Below, one piece after another: positions 24,773 to 34,273 of a DNA stretch of 64,000 nt. Where the stretch lies: positions 14,239-78,238 of the forward strand of contig CAYUXI010000011.1 in the NCBI GenBank assembly GCA_964448855.1, read 5' to 3'. Source of the stretch: QAMX01 sp964448855 (lineage in GTDB: Bacteria; Bacillota; Clostridia; Oscillospirales; QAMX01). Position 1 is the stretch's first letter, and every line of letters starts with the position of its first letter. The notes below the pieces were generated by a model that was not told the origin of the DNA, did not search any database, and saw nothing but the letters and a program-made list of their open reading frames with translations. The translations under genes were made by a program, and so were the position numbers.

Positions 24773-26482
24773 TCAACTGACGACAGCCGTATTGTAATGA
24801 TCGTACAGAACCATTCCGGGCATCGCTCCCGGAATTTTTCGAACATATCGGACGCGACAGTAATCGACTTCAATCTTGCCGCCACCGCTCACAGATGAAT
24901 GCTTGGCCGCCAGCGTCGCCGCCTGCGTATAGGCAAGCGCCGACGGTTCCTCGCCGTGACAGACCAAAATGACATGGCTGCCGGGTGCGTTTTTGACGTG
25001 AAACCACAAATCATACTTGGTAGCCGTATGAAAGGTCAGCTCTTCATTCTGCTTGCTGGTTCGCCCGACCAATACGGTATAACCGCCGTCAACTGTGTAG
25101 GAGAGCGGCGCAAGCGCTGGCAGGGAGCGCACCTTTGCCTTCTTGCGGGAATGCTCCTGACGCTGCTTCAGATAGCCAAGCTCCGTCAGCTCCGCTTCCA
25201 GCCGCGTCAACGTAAGACGGTCAGCTACGGAAATCTCGTACAGCACATTGTCTAAAAACGCCAGCTCCTGTTCACCCTCAGCCAGCAAAGCCTCCAGATG
25301 ATTGCGAGCCGACTTGAGCTTCGCATACTCCGCATAGTATTTTTGCGCATTCTGCTGCGGGGTCAGACGGATATCGAGCGCAATCTCAATTTCCCCGCCT
25401 GCTTCGTCGTAATAATCCGGCAGCCGCACAGAGGAAACACCGCGGGGAATCTGATACAGATTGGCATTGAGAATGTCGCCTTTTTTCCGGTATTCGTCGC
25501 GGGAAAAGGTCTTTTTCAATTCTTCGCGCTGCAAATTGATTTTGCGTTCCAGACGCTGACGAATCGTTTTCAGGGGCTTTTGCAGCTTGTTGGCATAGCT
25601 GGCCAGCTGCTCCTCTTTTTCACGCCCGGAAAAGAAGGTGTCCAGTAGATCGGAAGGGGAATCAAAGGACTCCGTGACCGGAAAGGGCGACGGAATGACC
25701 GTGAAATCCGGCGATTTCCGTGTGGGCTCCTCAATGATGGCAGGCACAAAAATGCCTTGCTGCGCATCGCGCACGGTGTCCGCCAGGGCTTTCGCCAGCT
25801 GTTGAGGCTGTCCGGGCTGAACCGCAGCGGCAATCGAACGGCAAACCAGCGGACACAGCCCGAAAAAGTGCTTCTGCAATAGCAAAAACGGATCCTGCTC
25901 CGCATCCGAAGCAAAGACCTGCTCCGCCTCTTCAGCCGTTGTCGCAGACGGGCTGAGCTTTCCGGCCTGAACCGGCGGCAGCTGATAATACAGCCCGGGC
26001 AAAAGCGGGCGAACGGCGTTGGCATCCAGATCGGCTCGTTTCAGACAGTCGAGGATGCGGTTCTCACCGTCGGTCAAAATCAGATTCGGCACCCGTCCGG
26101 CCGATTCGAAAATCAAACGGACGCAACGCTCGTATCCAAGCTCATCCGACGCCAGAAATTCAAGAATGCACAACCGCTCAAAATCCGGCTGGCGAACATC
26201 GGTCAGACGCGCACCGTTGAGATACTTTCGCAGCAGCATACAAAACATCGGCGGCTCGGCCGGATTTTCAAAGCTCTGCGCGGTCAAATGGATGCGCGCC
26301 GCACCGGCTCTGGCGCAGATGAGCAGGCGTTGGGTCTGCGGCCGGGTCGAGGAACCGCCGCCTCGCAACGTGAGGATGAGGCGATCCTTTTCTGGTTGGG
26401 CAATTTTATCCACCTTGGCGCCGATCACTCGATGCCTGAGCTCATCGGCAACCGCAGAAAAAACAAACGGGCAAAACGGCAT
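24773..26482 (-). CDS. rqcH: Rqc2 homologue RqcH (NFACT family)
   Basis: The 569-residue protein matches RqcH, which binds stalled 50S subunits and adds C-terminal alanine tails to nascent chains for degradation. NFACT-N: ADELRHRVIGAKVDKIAQPEKD, then LLRKYLNGARL and the ERLCILEF site where many homologues have Asp-Arg. A helix-hairpin-helix and long coiled coil (about 280-420) follow. The C-terminal NFACT-R has DLWFHVKNAPGSHVIL and AAKHSSVSGGGKIEVDYC. AAAGGAAA precedes the ATG. Trm K lies 40 bases upstream in the same operon. Confidence 0.93.
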   Translation of the reverse strand: MPFCPFVFSAVADELRHRVIGAKVDKIAQPEKDRLILTLRGGGSSTRPQTQRLLICARAGAARIHLTAQSFENPAEPPMFCMLLRKYLNGARLTDVRQPDFERLCILEFLASDELGYERCVRLIFESAGRVPNLILTDGENRILDCLKRADLDANAVRPLLPGLYYQLPPVQAGKLSPSATTAEEAEQVFASDAEQDPFLLLQKHFFGLCPLVCRSIAAAVQPGQPQQLAKALADTVRDAQQGIFVPAIIEEPTRKSPDFTVIPSPFPVTESFDSPSDLLDTFFSGREKEEQLASYANKLQKPLKTIRQRLERKINLQREELKKTFSRDEYRKKGDILNANLYQIPRGVSSVRLPDYYDEAGGEIEIALDIRLTPQQNAQKYYAEYAKLKSARNHLEALLAEGEQELAFLDNVLYEISVADRLTLTRLEAELTELGYLKQRQEHSRKKAKVRSLPALAPLSYTVDGGYTVLVGRTSKQNEELTFHTATKYDLWFHVKNAPGSHVILVCHGEEPSALAYTQAATLAAKHSSVSGGGKIEVDYCRVRYVRKIPGAMPGMVLYDHYNTAVVS

Positions 26483-26522
26483 GAAACGTTTCCTTTCCCT
26501 GATGTGCAGTTAGAATAAACGG

Positions 26523-27218
26523 TCAGTCTCCATTGAATTCCGGCAACCGCTCAATCGAAGACAGCAACGACGACAGACGCGCAATCGCCGACGAATCCGG
26601 CGAGGCAGATTGCTGCATCCCGACCAGCATGGCTCGCAGGTGGGCGTGCTCATGCAGCAAATATCGGTGATACAACGCCGGGTCGGCATCCAACGGCCGG
26701 TTGATTTCGAGGAACAACGGATCCGTTTCAACGACCTCACCCTTTTTTACGGCCATGCATTCATACAGGCGTCCGCCGTCTTCGCAGACGGCAAATCGGA
26801 CGATCTCGAAACCGGCCTCTGCCAGATAACGCCGCAAAAGGTTGGCTCTGGTCATCGGCTGCAAAACAAACCAGCGGGTGTCATCCGCTGCAATCTGATC
26901 GCCGGTCAAAATATCCGCAATGGTTTCACCGCCCATTCCGGCAATGACAACACAGTGGTGCGGAATGGCACGCATGGGCTCCAGACCGTTTCCGAGCAGG
27001 GGATGGGCAACGCTCTCCAGTCCACAGGCGGCAATGTTCTTTTTCGCGGTGTTCAGCGGTCCGGGGCGAATATCACAGCAGTATGCCTGCCGAATCCGAC
27101 CGCTCTGTAATAAATAAAGCGGCAAAAGACCGTGGTCGGAGCCAATGTCCGCAAGCGTATCGCAGCTTGGGACAAGCGCCGCCACGGTCAGCAGCCGTTT
27201 GGAAATTTTGAATTCCAT
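26523..27218 (-). CDS. trmK: tRNA (adenine22-N1)-methyltransferase TrmK
   Basis: The 231-residue SAM-dependent methyltransferase modifies A22 in the D-loop of tRNAs. It shows KRLLTVAALVP, the SAM motif LADIGSDHGLLP, CDIRPGPLNTAKKN, the AGMGGETI loop and LQPM, all typical of TrmK (YqfN). Start is ATG 27218 (MEFKISKR); a GTG immediately before is also in frame. It has a poor Shine-Dalgarno and starts 15 bases after the DUF1858 gene, so translation is probably coupled. The usual partner Nif3/YqfO is not present. Confidence 0.93.
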   Translation of the reverse strand: MEFKISKRLLTVAALVPSCDTLADIGSDHGLLPLYLLQSGRIRQAYCCDIRPGPLNTAKKNIAACGLESVAHPLLGNGLEPMRAIPHHCVVIAGMGGETIADILTGDQIAADDTRWFVLQPMTRANLLRRYLAEAGFEIVRFAVCEDGGRLYECMAVKKGEVVETDPLFLEINRPLDADPALYHRYLLHEHAHLRAMLVGMQQSASPDSSAIARLSSLLSSIERLPEFNGD

Positions 27219-27233
27219 CACAGACTGAAAAGC

Positions 27234-27446
27234 TTACTCCGCTTTTGCCTTGCTGTCAAGGAATGCGTTCAGCTTTTCGATCAGCGCATCACAATCTGTA
27301 TTGTGGACAGCGCAGGCCTGCTCGATCGATTCACCGCGGGATGCCGGGCATCCAAGGCAGTGCATACCGATTTCAAAGAAGAACTGAGCCAGCTCCACGT
27401 CCATTTCAAGCGCGTCGCCAATCAGCGTATCCTTTGTGATTTTCAT
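27234..27446 (-). CDS. DUF1858 redox-disulfide domain protein
   Basis: The 70-residue protein matches the DUF1858 family, often described as a hybrid-cluster-protein-associated redox disulfide domain. The key feature is GMHCLGCPASRGESIEQAC with CxxC in the centre. A perfect GGAGGAG precedes the ATG. It is first of the operon with trmK and rqcH. Its biochemical role is not established. Confidence 0.9.
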   Translation of the reverse strand: MKITKDTLIGDALEMDVELAQFFFEIGMHCLGCPASRGESIEQACAVHNTDCDALIEKLNAFLDSKAKAE

Positions 27447-27514
27447 AAGAACTCCTCCGTTTGCATTTCAATGCTCCCGGTACAGCCCGGAAGCAGAATC
27501 AATTGTCTGATGTT

Positions 27515-27543
27515 AGTATACCACGAATCCTGGGAAAATGCAA
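27515..27543 (-). promoter_or_regulatory. Promoter of the DUF1858-trmK-rqcH operon
   Basis: Minus strand TTGCAT (27538-27543), 17-base spacer, TATACT (27515-27520) with an upstream TGG extended -10. Confidence 0.75.
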
Positions 27544-27584
27544 GTCTTTTGAAAGAACTGTCCAAAACAACAACGAATCCGAAC

Positions 27585-29954
27585 CTATTGGTTTTTCACG
27601 GAGATTCCCTGTCGATCCAGGGCAGCGACAACTGCATCAATATACGGCAAAATTTCGGAACGCGTCAGCGTTTTTTCGTCCGATGCGAAGGTGAAGCGCA
27701 CCGTGATGCTGTTTGCATGCTCGCTTTCATACAGGTCGATCAAACGGACATCGGTCAGATAAGAACAGTCGATGCCCTCCCAGACACCAGCCAACGTACC
27801 GTAGGTGACGTTTTTCTCGGCCGTAAAGGTCAGGTCGATGTCGATGCCCGGGAATTTGCCGGGTGCGCGGTAGGCGATTTCCGAACCGCCCAGCTGGCTC
27901 AGTGTGTCCATGTCGATTTCTGCGAATACGATCGCCGCTTTCTTGTCGATGGCGTTGTTGTTCAGCGGGTGCAGCGTGCCCATTGTCCCCAGCTGTTCGC
28001 CACAATAGGAAATGGCAATCGTATTTTTCGGATGCTGCCAGGCGTGTGTCGCATTCGTCCGTTCGAACGAGAACGACGCATGGCGCAGTGTCCGTCCGAG
28101 GAAAACCAGCAGATCCCGCATCCGGAAGAACAGCGCCTTTTCGCTCTCCGTTCGGGAGAACAGCGCAATTCCGAGCCGCTTGCGTTCATTGCAGGTTCCG
28201 TCTTCGCGCAGACCGTCAATGACTTTTGCGATTTCAAAAATGCCGAAGCTGGATGCATAGAGCTTGTTGTCGTTGACACAGGCCAGCAGAGTCGGAATCA
28301 TGGAATTGCGGAGGACCACCTGCTCCGGATTGATGGAATTGATAATCCGGACGTTCGGCTCCACCTCCATGCCGATTTCCTTCCAGCGCTTGGCGTCGCA
28401 CCAGATATACGAATGCGTCTCGTGCAGCCCGAATTTCTCAACCAACAGATCTCTGGCCGCCTCTTCATCCGTCAAAGCTGTCCGGGTGCGAACCGGGGAG
28501 AGGACAGCCTTTGTGCTGGAAATCTCAAAGTTGTCGTAGCCGTAAATCCGGGTGATTTCCTCGATGATGTCGGCGCGGATGGTGACATCCTTCGTTGCAC
28601 GCCATGTCGGAACAGCGACCGAAAAATGCTGATCACAGAGCGAAACCGTAAAGCCGAGCGAAACAAGCGTCTTTTCAATCTGCTCGGTCGAGAGATCGAT
28701 CCCGGTATACCGATCCACAAACGCCTTGTCGAATTCAATGGTGACCGGTTCGTAATGACGGACATAGCAGTCAGTGACCGATGAAATCACTTCCGCACCA
28801 CTGTCGATTTCCGTCACAAGGCGGATGAACCGGGCAATGGCGAGCATGGTCAGCTCCGGATCCAGAATCTTTTCATAGCGCATACTGGCGTCGGTGCGCA
28901 GCCCCAAACGGCTGGAGGTCTTGCGGACGCTGACGCCGTCAAAGTTGGCGGATTCAATCAGACAGGCATCGGTGTCGTCTTCAATCTCGGAATCCAAACC
29001 GCCCATGACACCGGCAATGGCAACCGGCGTATCGCCGGTGCAGATCATCAGGGTAGCGGGGTCGATCGAACGCATCGCGCCGTCCAGCGTCTGGAATTCG
29101 AACGGCTGCTCAAAGCGGCGAACGCAAACCGAGGAGACACGGCGCAGATCGAATGCGTGCATGGGCTGCCCCAGCTCCAGCATAATATAGTTGGTCAGGT
29201 CGGTCAGCAGATTGATGGCGCGCACACCGCAGTAGAACAGGCGAATCCGCATATTGACCGGCGAAACCTTCTGCTGAATGTTCTGAATTTTGACGGAGGT
29301 ATAGCGGTACAAAAGCTCTTTGTCGTCGGCGTGAATCTCCACAGACGGCAGCGATGCATAAGTCTGAACGTCGGCGACGGGAACCGGACGCAGCGGGCGG
29401 CCAGTCAGAGCCGAAAACTCCCGGGCAATCCCGTAGTGTCCCCACAGGTCCGGACGGTTGGTCAGGGACTTGTTATCGACTTCAAACACGATATCTTCGA
29501 TCTGGAACAGCTTTTTGATGTCCACGCCGAGCGGAAGATCGTCCGACAAAACCATCAGGCCGGAATGATCCGCGCTGATGCCGAGCTCCGCTTCCGAACA
29601 ACACATCCCCTGAGAAGGATAGCCGCCCACTGTCGCGGTGCAAATGGGTGTGCCGCCAACCTTACCGCCGTCCTTTGCAAAGGCAACGGTCATACCTTCG
29701 ACCACGTTGGGTGCACCGCAGACACAGTCCACCACGCCGGAGCCGGTGTCCACCTTCAAGAGGTGCAGCTTTTTCGAATTTGGATGGGCTTCGACAGAGA
29801 GAATCCGCGCCGTCACAACCTGATCCAAATCCTGACCCTTTGTGTAAACCTCTTCGACCTCAGCGGTCGAAAGGGTAAATTGCCGGATCAGCGCGTCATA
29901 ATCCAGACCGGAAAGATCAACATATTCGTTGATCCAATTCATTGATACGAGCAT
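27585..29954 (-). CDS. pheT: Phenylalanyl-tRNA synthetase beta subunit
   Basis: The 789-residue protein matches PheT, partner of PheS in the alpha2-beta2 enzyme charging tRNA-Phe. Domains in order: N-terminal MNWINEYVDLSGL; tRNA-binding EMAP-like domain (about 40-150, with VEAHPNSKKLHLLKVDTG and CGAPNV); B3/B4 editing domain (about 200-400, GIAREFSALTGRPL, LLTDLTNYIMLELGQPMHAFD); B5 domain; and the C-terminal ferredoxin-like anticodon-binding fold (KFPGIDIDLTF, about 695-789). AAAGGCGG precedes the ATG. It follows pheS by 18 bases. Confidence 0.97.
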   Translation of the reverse strand: MLVSMNWINEYVDLSGLDYDALIRQFTLSTAEVEEVYTKGQDLDQVVTARILSVEAHPNSKKLHLLKVDTGSGVVDCVCGAPNVVEGMTVAFAKDGGKVGGTPICTATVGGYPSQGMCCSEAELGISADHSGLMVLSDDLPLGVDIKKLFQIEDIVFEVDNKSLTNRPDLWGHYGIAREFSALTGRPLRPVPVADVQTYASLPSVEIHADDKELLYRYTSVKIQNIQQKVSPVNMRIRLFYCGVRAINLLTDLTNYIMLELGQPMHAFDLRRVSSVCVRRFEQPFEFQTLDGAMRSIDPATLMICTGDTPVAIAGVMGGLDSEIEDDTDACLIESANFDGVSVRKTSSRLGLRTDASMRYEKILDPELTMLAIARFIRLVTEIDSGAEVISSVTDCYVRHYEPVTIEFDKAFVDRYTGIDLSTEQIEKTLVSLGFTVSLCDQHFSVAVPTWRATKDVTIRADIIEEITRIYGYDNFEISSTKAVLSPVRTRTALTDEEAARDLLVEKFGLHETHSYIWCDAKRWKEIGMEVEPNVRIINSINPEQVVLRNSMIPTLLACVNDNKLYASSFGIFEIAKVIDGLREDGTCNERKRLGIALFSRTESEKALFFRMRDLLVFLGRTLRHASFSFERTNATHAWQHPKNTIAISYCGEQLGTMGTLHPLNNNAIDKKAAIVFAEIDMDTLSQLGGSEIAYRAPGKFPGIDIDLTFTAEKNVTYGTLAGVWEGIDCSYLTDVRLIDLYESEHANSITVRFTFASDEKTLTRSEILPYIDAVVAALDRQGISVKNQ

Positions 29955-29972
29955 TGTTTCGTCCGCCTTTCG

Positions 29973-30998
29973 TTAATTGTGGAACTGTGCCAGAGCCTTC
30001 AGGTTCCCGCTGTTCAAATCACGGATATCCCGAATGCCATACTTCATCATGGCCAGACGTGTCAAACCAAGGCCGAAAGCAAACCCGGTGTATTGATCTG
30101 GGTCAATGCCGCCGGCGGTCAGCACGTTCGGATGAATCATGCCGCAGGGGCAAAGCTCCAGCCAGCCGGAATTCTTACAGGAGGGGCATCCGGCACCGCC
30201 GCAGATCAGGCAGCTGATGTCCAGCTCAAAGCCTGGCTCAACAAACGGGAAAAAGCCGGGACGAAGGCGAACGTGAATGTCCTTCTGGAAGACCTCGGAA
30301 AGCATGGTCTTCATGAAATAAATCAGATTGGAAATGGAAATATCGCGGTCAATCATCACGCCTTCCATCTGGAAAAAGGTGTTTTCATGGCAGGCGTCAA
30401 TGGATTCATTCCGGAAGCAGCGCCCCGGGAAAATGGCACGAACCGGAACCCCGTATTTCTTCATGATGCTGTTCTGCGCAGCAGACGTGTGTGTTTTCAG
30501 CAGCTGACCGTTGTCCAGATAAAACGTGTCCTGCATATCCCGTGCCGGATGGTTTTTCGGAATGTTCAGCGCCTCAAAGCAGTTGTAGTCGTCAACGACT
30601 TCTGAATAATCCGCAATGACAAATCCCATGGAACGGAAAATCTGTTCCAGCTCCCGGCGAACCAGCGTAATCGGGTGGTAGGAGCCCTGTGTCAGATCGG
30701 GCGGCAGCGTGACGTCATAGGCCTCCGCACGGTCCACCAGCCGTGCCAGCTCCAAGGCACGCAGCTGCCCGGCGGCAGACGTCAGCTTTTCTTCAATATC
30801 TTTTTTCAGGCTGTTAATGGCCTGTCCCACTTCGCGCTTTTCATCGCCGGAGTAGTGTTTGAGTTCTTTGAGCAATTCGGTTACAGAGCCCTTTTTGCCG
30901 AGAAATGCAATCCGCATTTGCTCCAACGCGTCCGTATCCTGCAATGACGCGAGTCGACTCTCAAAGTCGGCTTTGATTTCCGTCAACTTGGTTGTCAT
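29973..30998 (-). CDS. pheS: Phenylalanyl-tRNA synthetase alpha subunit
   Basis: The 341-residue class II catalytic subunit has an N-terminal coiled coil (about 1-80), GSYHPITLVRRELEQIFRSMGF, PARDMQDTFYL, LLKTHTSAAQ (motif 2 region), GRCFRNESIDACHENTFFQMEG and the motif 3 stretch GFAFGLGLTRLAMMKYGI. ATG 30998 follows CAGGAG; upstream in-frame codons are not homologous. The operon has no T-box in its roughly 95-base leader, only a short CTGCCGC/GCGGCAG hairpin near 31020-31039. Confidence 0.97.
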   Translation of the reverse strand: MTTKLTEIKADFESRLASLQDTDALEQMRIAFLGKKGSVTELLKELKHYSGDEKREVGQAINSLKKDIEEKLTSAAGQLRALELARLVDRAEAYDVTLPPDLTQGSYHPITLVRRELEQIFRSMGFVIADYSEVVDDYNCFEALNIPKNHPARDMQDTFYLDNGQLLKTHTSAAQNSIMKKYGVPVRAIFPGRCFRNESIDACHENTFFQMEGVMIDRDISISNLIYFMKTMLSEVFQKDIHVRLRPGFFPFVEPGFELDISCLICGGAGCPSCKNSGWLELCPCGMIHPNVLTAGGIDPDQYTGFAFGLGLTRLAMMKYGIRDIRDLNSGNLKALAQFHN

Positions 30999-31096
30999 GA
31001 TAACGTCTCCTGTTGTTGATTCTGCCGCTGCGGCGCGGCAGCGCCTGGCTGCACAAGATTGCCAGACATGAAATGATGCACTTTTTCGTACCTTCA

Positions 31097-31125
31097 ATTA
31101 TATCATACCGGTGAGAAAAAAGCAA
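31097..31125 (-). promoter_or_regulatory. Promoter of pheST
   Basis: Minus strand TTGCTT (31120-31125), 17-base spacer, TGATATAAT extended -10 (TATAAT 31097-31102). Confidence 0.8.
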
Positions 31126-31142
31126 GATTTTGCCGCGCTTTT

Positions 31143-32300
31143 TTATGAATCGGCTGATTCAGTCGAACACAGACGCCCCGCCGAACCCAGCTTCTGCCCA
31201 AGCGCAAGCAGTCGCGCTGCGTTGGCCGCTTCATCTGCCAGTACCGCGGCAGCCGTCCGGGCGACGGATTGAAAATCGGCTTCCACGCGGTTGACGCCGC
31301 AGACGGCTGCGGCACCGTGAGCGCGAAGTGCTTCGTCTACCGCTCGAACCATGCCGCTGAGGACAAGCACCGGCGTCGAACCGGCTGCCTGCAAAACGCC
31401 GGAGACGGCCTTTCCCATCAGCGTCTGCTCATCCGAACAGCCCTCTCCCGTGATGATCAAATCTGCTTCAGCCGCACGGGTACGGAAGGAAAGCAGCTCC
31501 AAAACGGCCTGAATCCCGGAGGTAAGCGTGCCGTTCAGCCATGCGGCGATTCCACCGCCCAGACCACCGGCAGCACCCGACCCGGGGAGCAGCTGAAGAT
31601 CCATGCCGGACGTTCGAACAATCACACCGGCGAGCGCTTCCATGCCCTGATCCAGCAGCCGGACGGTTTCCGGCGCAGCACCCTTTTGCGGCGCAAATAC
31701 ATGGGCAGCGCCGCTGGCACCGAAAAACGGATTCTTGACATCGCACAAGCCCTGAATCGAAATTCCACGCAGAATCGCCTCGGCACCGGCTGTATCATAG
31801 TCCTGAATCTGTCCAAGCGTCTCTCCAAAGGGGACAAAGGCCACACCGTCTGAATCGAAAAACCGAACGCCGAGCGATGCGGCCAAGCCGCATCCACCAT
31901 CGTTGGAGCCGGTACCGCCGAGCCCCAGCAGAATTCGCCGACAACCGCGCTGAAGCGCATCCAGGATGGGTGCACCCAGACCGTAGGTGGATGCAATTTC
32001 CGGCCGCCGCTGCTTTGCGTGCATGGGGACAACCGAGGCGGAATCGATGATGGCCGTTTGATTCAGGATGCAGTATCGGACATCCACCGGTTCGCCGTAC
32101 CCATCGGTTGTGGGACAAATGACCGCCTGACCACCGGCACCAATCAGCGCCTCCGCCGTTCCTTCGCCGCCGTCGCCGAGCGGCAGAAGCACTGCGGACT
32201 CAATCGGCAGAACCTTTCGAAACGCTTCTGCGATGATCGTGGCCGCCTGAACAGCGGACAGCGTTCCCTTAAATGAGTCGGGAGCCACAAGGAGCTTCAA
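31143..32300 (-). CDS. Glycerate kinase (GarK/GlxK family)
   Basis: The 385-residue protein matches type II glycerate kinases, which phosphorylate D-glycerate to 2-phosphoglycerate. Segments: LLVAPDSFKGTLSAVQAA, PLGDGGEGTAEAL, LGLGGTGSNDGGCGLAASLG, LCDVKNPFFG, PGSGAAGGLGGG and LIITGEGCSDEQTLMGK. The preferred start is TTG 32300, nine bases after AAAGGA, giving the family start KLLVAPDSFKG. The ATG at 32309 touches the ribosome site. No neighbouring glucarate or glyoxylate gene is seen. Confidence 0.93.
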   Translation of the reverse strand: MKLLVAPDSFKGTLSAVQAATIIAEAFRKVLPIESAVLLPLGDGGEGTAEALIGAGGQAVICPTTDGYGEPVDVRYCILNQTAIIDSASVVPMHAKQRRPEIASTYGLGAPILDALQRGCRRILLGLGGTGSNDGGCGLAASLGVRFFDSDGVAFVPFGETLGQIQDYDTAGAEAILRGISIQGLCDVKNPFFGASGAAHVFAPQKGAAPETVRLLDQGMEALAGVIVRTSGMDLQLLPGSGAAGGLGGGIAAWLNGTLTSGIQAVLELLSFRTRAAEADLIITGEGCSDEQTLMGKAVSGVLQAAGSTPVLVLSGMVRAVDEALRAHGAAAVCGVNRVEADFQSVARTAAAVLADEAANAARLLALGQKLGSAGRLCSTESADS

Positions 32301-32357
32301 AATGATCATTCCTTTCAAAAAAAGAAAAGCAATTTCAGACAATTCGTGCTCCGGGAC

Positions 32358-32386
32358 TTGAATCGCCTGGAAAAATATGCTATGAT
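32358..32386 (+). promoter_or_regulatory. Promoter of the 32431 oxidoreductase
   Basis: TTGAAT (32358-32363), 17-base spacer, TATGAT (32381-32386), in the divergent gap with glycerate kinase. Confidence 0.75.
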
Positions 32387-32430
32387 GTATCGTGTGAACA
32401 AATATCAATGCGAAGAAAGAGGTGCTCTGA

Positions 32431-33552
32431 ATGACAGAATTTGGCGTCGGCGTCATCGGTATGGGGTTCATGGGGAAAACGCATACCTTTGCCCATACGG
32501 TTCTGCCGTTTTATTATCCGGGTCTCCCGTACAGAACCCGCCTGATCGGCGCGTGCAATCGCTCGCCAGCGGCGGCAGAAGCTGCACGGGATGCACTGCA
32601 TTTTGAATATGCCACCACCGATGAAAATGTGCTCCTGAACGATCCGCGGATTCAGCTGATCCATATCTGCACACCCAATGAAAGCCACTTTGCACAGGCG
32701 GCCAAAGCCCTGCGCGCCGGAAAACACGTATACTGCGACAAACCGCTGACGGTGACGGTCGAAGAGGCCGAGCAACTGGCAGCGCTCGCAAAGGAAAGCG
32801 GCCTGACGGCGCAGGTTGCATTCCAAAACCGCTTTTTCCCGTCCACCATGCGCGCCAGACAGCTGGCGGAGGAGGGACGCCTGGGAGACATTCTGTGCTT
32901 CCGTGCGGAATATCTGCATTCGGGTTCTGTCGATCCGGATAAGCCGATGGGCTGGAAGCAGGGGGAATCGGGCGGCGTGCTGAGAGATCTCGGCTCTCAC
33001 GTGCTCGATCTGCTCTATTCCATCGTTGGCGGGTTCGACTCCGTATTCTGTACGCGCCGTGTCCTGTATCCGAATCGACCAGGGAAAGACGGACAAATGC
33101 ATCCGATTACGGCGGAAGACCATGTCTCCATGATTCTGACGCTGCCAAACGGAGCCAGCGGAACGGTGGAAGCCTCCAAAATCGCGACAGGAATTGATGA
33201 CGAGCTGCGTGTCGAAATTCACGGCACAAAGGGCGCAATCCGCTTCAACCTGATGCAGCCGAATACGCTGTTTTTCTACGACCAGACCCGGCCGGAAGCC
33301 GTCTATGGCGGCGAACGCGGCTTTACGGCGATTGAATGTACAGCACGCTATGCACCGCCGGGCAACGTCTTTCCGTCCCAGAAAAACGGGGTCGGCTGGA
33401 TTCGCGCCCACTGCCACAGCGTGTACACCTTTGTCGACCATGTCTACCATGGCGAACCAGGCAGTCCTTCGTTCGCTGAAGGCGCATATATCCAGCGCGT
33501 GATGGATGCGGCGCTTCGGAGCGCAGCATCCGGACAAATCTGCTCCATCTGA
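32431..33552 (+). CDS. Gfo/Idh/MocA family oxidoreductase (intact)
   Basis: The 373-residue NAD(P)-dependent sugar or inositol oxidoreductase has the Rossmann motif VGVIGMGFMGKTH, IHICTPNESHF, the catalytic-lysine motif YCDKPLTV, and a C-terminal beta-sheet domain with GSHVLDLL. Unlike the pair at 22195-24674 this gene is intact and unrelated in detail. GAAAGAGG precedes the ATG. A DUF1080 (3-keto-disaccharide hydrolase-like) gene lies convergent downstream; enzymes of these two families act together in 3-keto-sugar pathways, so a C3 oxidation of glycosides is a plausible role. Confidence 0.9.
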   Translation: MTEFGVGVIGMGFMGKTHTFAHTVLPFYYPGLPYRTRLIGACNRSPAAAEAARDALHFEYATTDENVLLNDPRIQLIHICTPNESHFAQAAKALRAGKHVYCDKPLTVTVEEAEQLAALAKESGLTAQVAFQNRFFPSTMRARQLAEEGRLGDILCFRAEYLHSGSVDPDKPMGWKQGESGGVLRDLGSHVLDLLYSIVGGFDSVFCTRRVLYPNRPGKDGQMHPITAEDHVSMILTLPNGASGTVEASKIATGIDDELRVEIHGTKGAIRFNLMQPNTLFFYDQTRPEAVYGGERGFTAIECTARYAPPGNVFPSQKNGVGWIRAHCHSVYTFVDHVYHGEPGSPSFAEGAYIQRVMDAALRSAASGQICSI

Positions 33553-33565
33553 AACAAATGATCAG

Positions 33566-33609
33566 ATCAGCCTGTATGCTGCTTGTGACAACATACAGGC
33601 TGATTTTTT
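33566..33609. terminator. Rho-independent terminator
   Basis: ATCAGCCTGTATG pairs with CATACAGGCTGAT, followed on the plus strand by TTTTTT. It ends the oxidoreductase gene and faces the convergent DUF1080 gene. Confidence 0.9.
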
Positions 33610-33655
33610 GGTGGATTCACGCCCCGGTGCTGCTGCCTGCATCACCAAACGGGCA

Positions 33656-34273
33656 TCAATAATGATCTGCACCGACGGCCGGAAGATGGCACATCCAGAT
33701 ATTGCGATAGCTGACCGGGCAGCCGTGATCCTGCAGAAGCAGCGGGCCAACCGGCGTCATTTCATCGGTAAGCGGCGCCCCGGTAAGCGATTCGAGAATC
33801 AGATTGTTATGAACCGGCAAACCGTTGTGCAGGAGCGTCAGACGCGGCTTTTCTGTCACGGAGCCATCCTCGGCAAAACGCGGCGCACGGAAGACGATTT
33901 CATAGGTCTGCCAGGCACCGGCCGGGAGACACTGATTGAAGAGCGGCGCATATTTGTCGTAGATGGCAGCACAGTCGCCACGGCCACTGTCCCGTCCGAA
34001 CGAATCCAGTACCTGAATTTCATACCGTCCCTGCAGGAAAACACCGCTGTTTCCCTTGTTTTGTCCGTGCGCTTCCGGCATATCCGGAATTCGAAGCTCC
34101 AAATGAATGAACGCGTCGCCGAAAACCGTTCGCGTCATGATATCACCGGCTCCAGGGACGACCGTCAGAATGCCGTCCTGAACGGACCAGCCTACGGGCG
34201 AAGACCCGTCCCGCGCCGTCCAATCGCTTAGATCGCTCCCGTTAAAAAGCCTGATTTTTTTGGGTGCTGACAT
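33656..34273 (-). CDS. DUF1080 protein (3-keto-disaccharide hydrolase-like)
   Basis: The 205-residue protein fits the DUF1080 concanavalin-like family: IRLFNGSDLSDWT, a WSVQDGILTVVPGAG strand, FIHLELRI, the signature GNSGVFLQGRYEIQVLDSFG, and LLLQDHGCPVSYRNIW at the end. Some members hydrolyse 3-keto-glycosides. No signal peptide is present, so it is cytoplasmic. CAGGAGG precedes the ATG, and the gene has a strong promoter. The nearby Gfo/Idh oxidoreductase could make its 3-keto substrate. Confidence 0.9.
   Translation of the reverse strand: MSAPKKIRLFNGSDLSDWTARDGSSPVGWSVQDGILTVVPGAGDIMTRTVFGDAFIHLELRIPDMPEAHGQNKGNSGVFLQGRYEIQVLDSFGRDSGRGDCAAIYDKYAPLFNQCLPAGAWQTYEIVFRAPRFAEDGSVTEKPRLTLLHNGLPVHNNLILESLTGAPLTDEMTPVGPLLLQDHGCPVSYRNIWMCHLPAVGADHY

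Noticed and set aside
24773..26482. RqcH with Glu-Arg instead of Asp-Arg in the NFACT-N motif as loss of function
   Set aside because: Glu at this place appears tolerated in related proteins, and the rest of the protein is intact.
27132..28784. 550-codon open frame on the plus strand opposite trmK and pheT
   Set aside because: It is antisense to well-supported genes, lacks a ribosome binding site and looks like a high-GC shadow frame.
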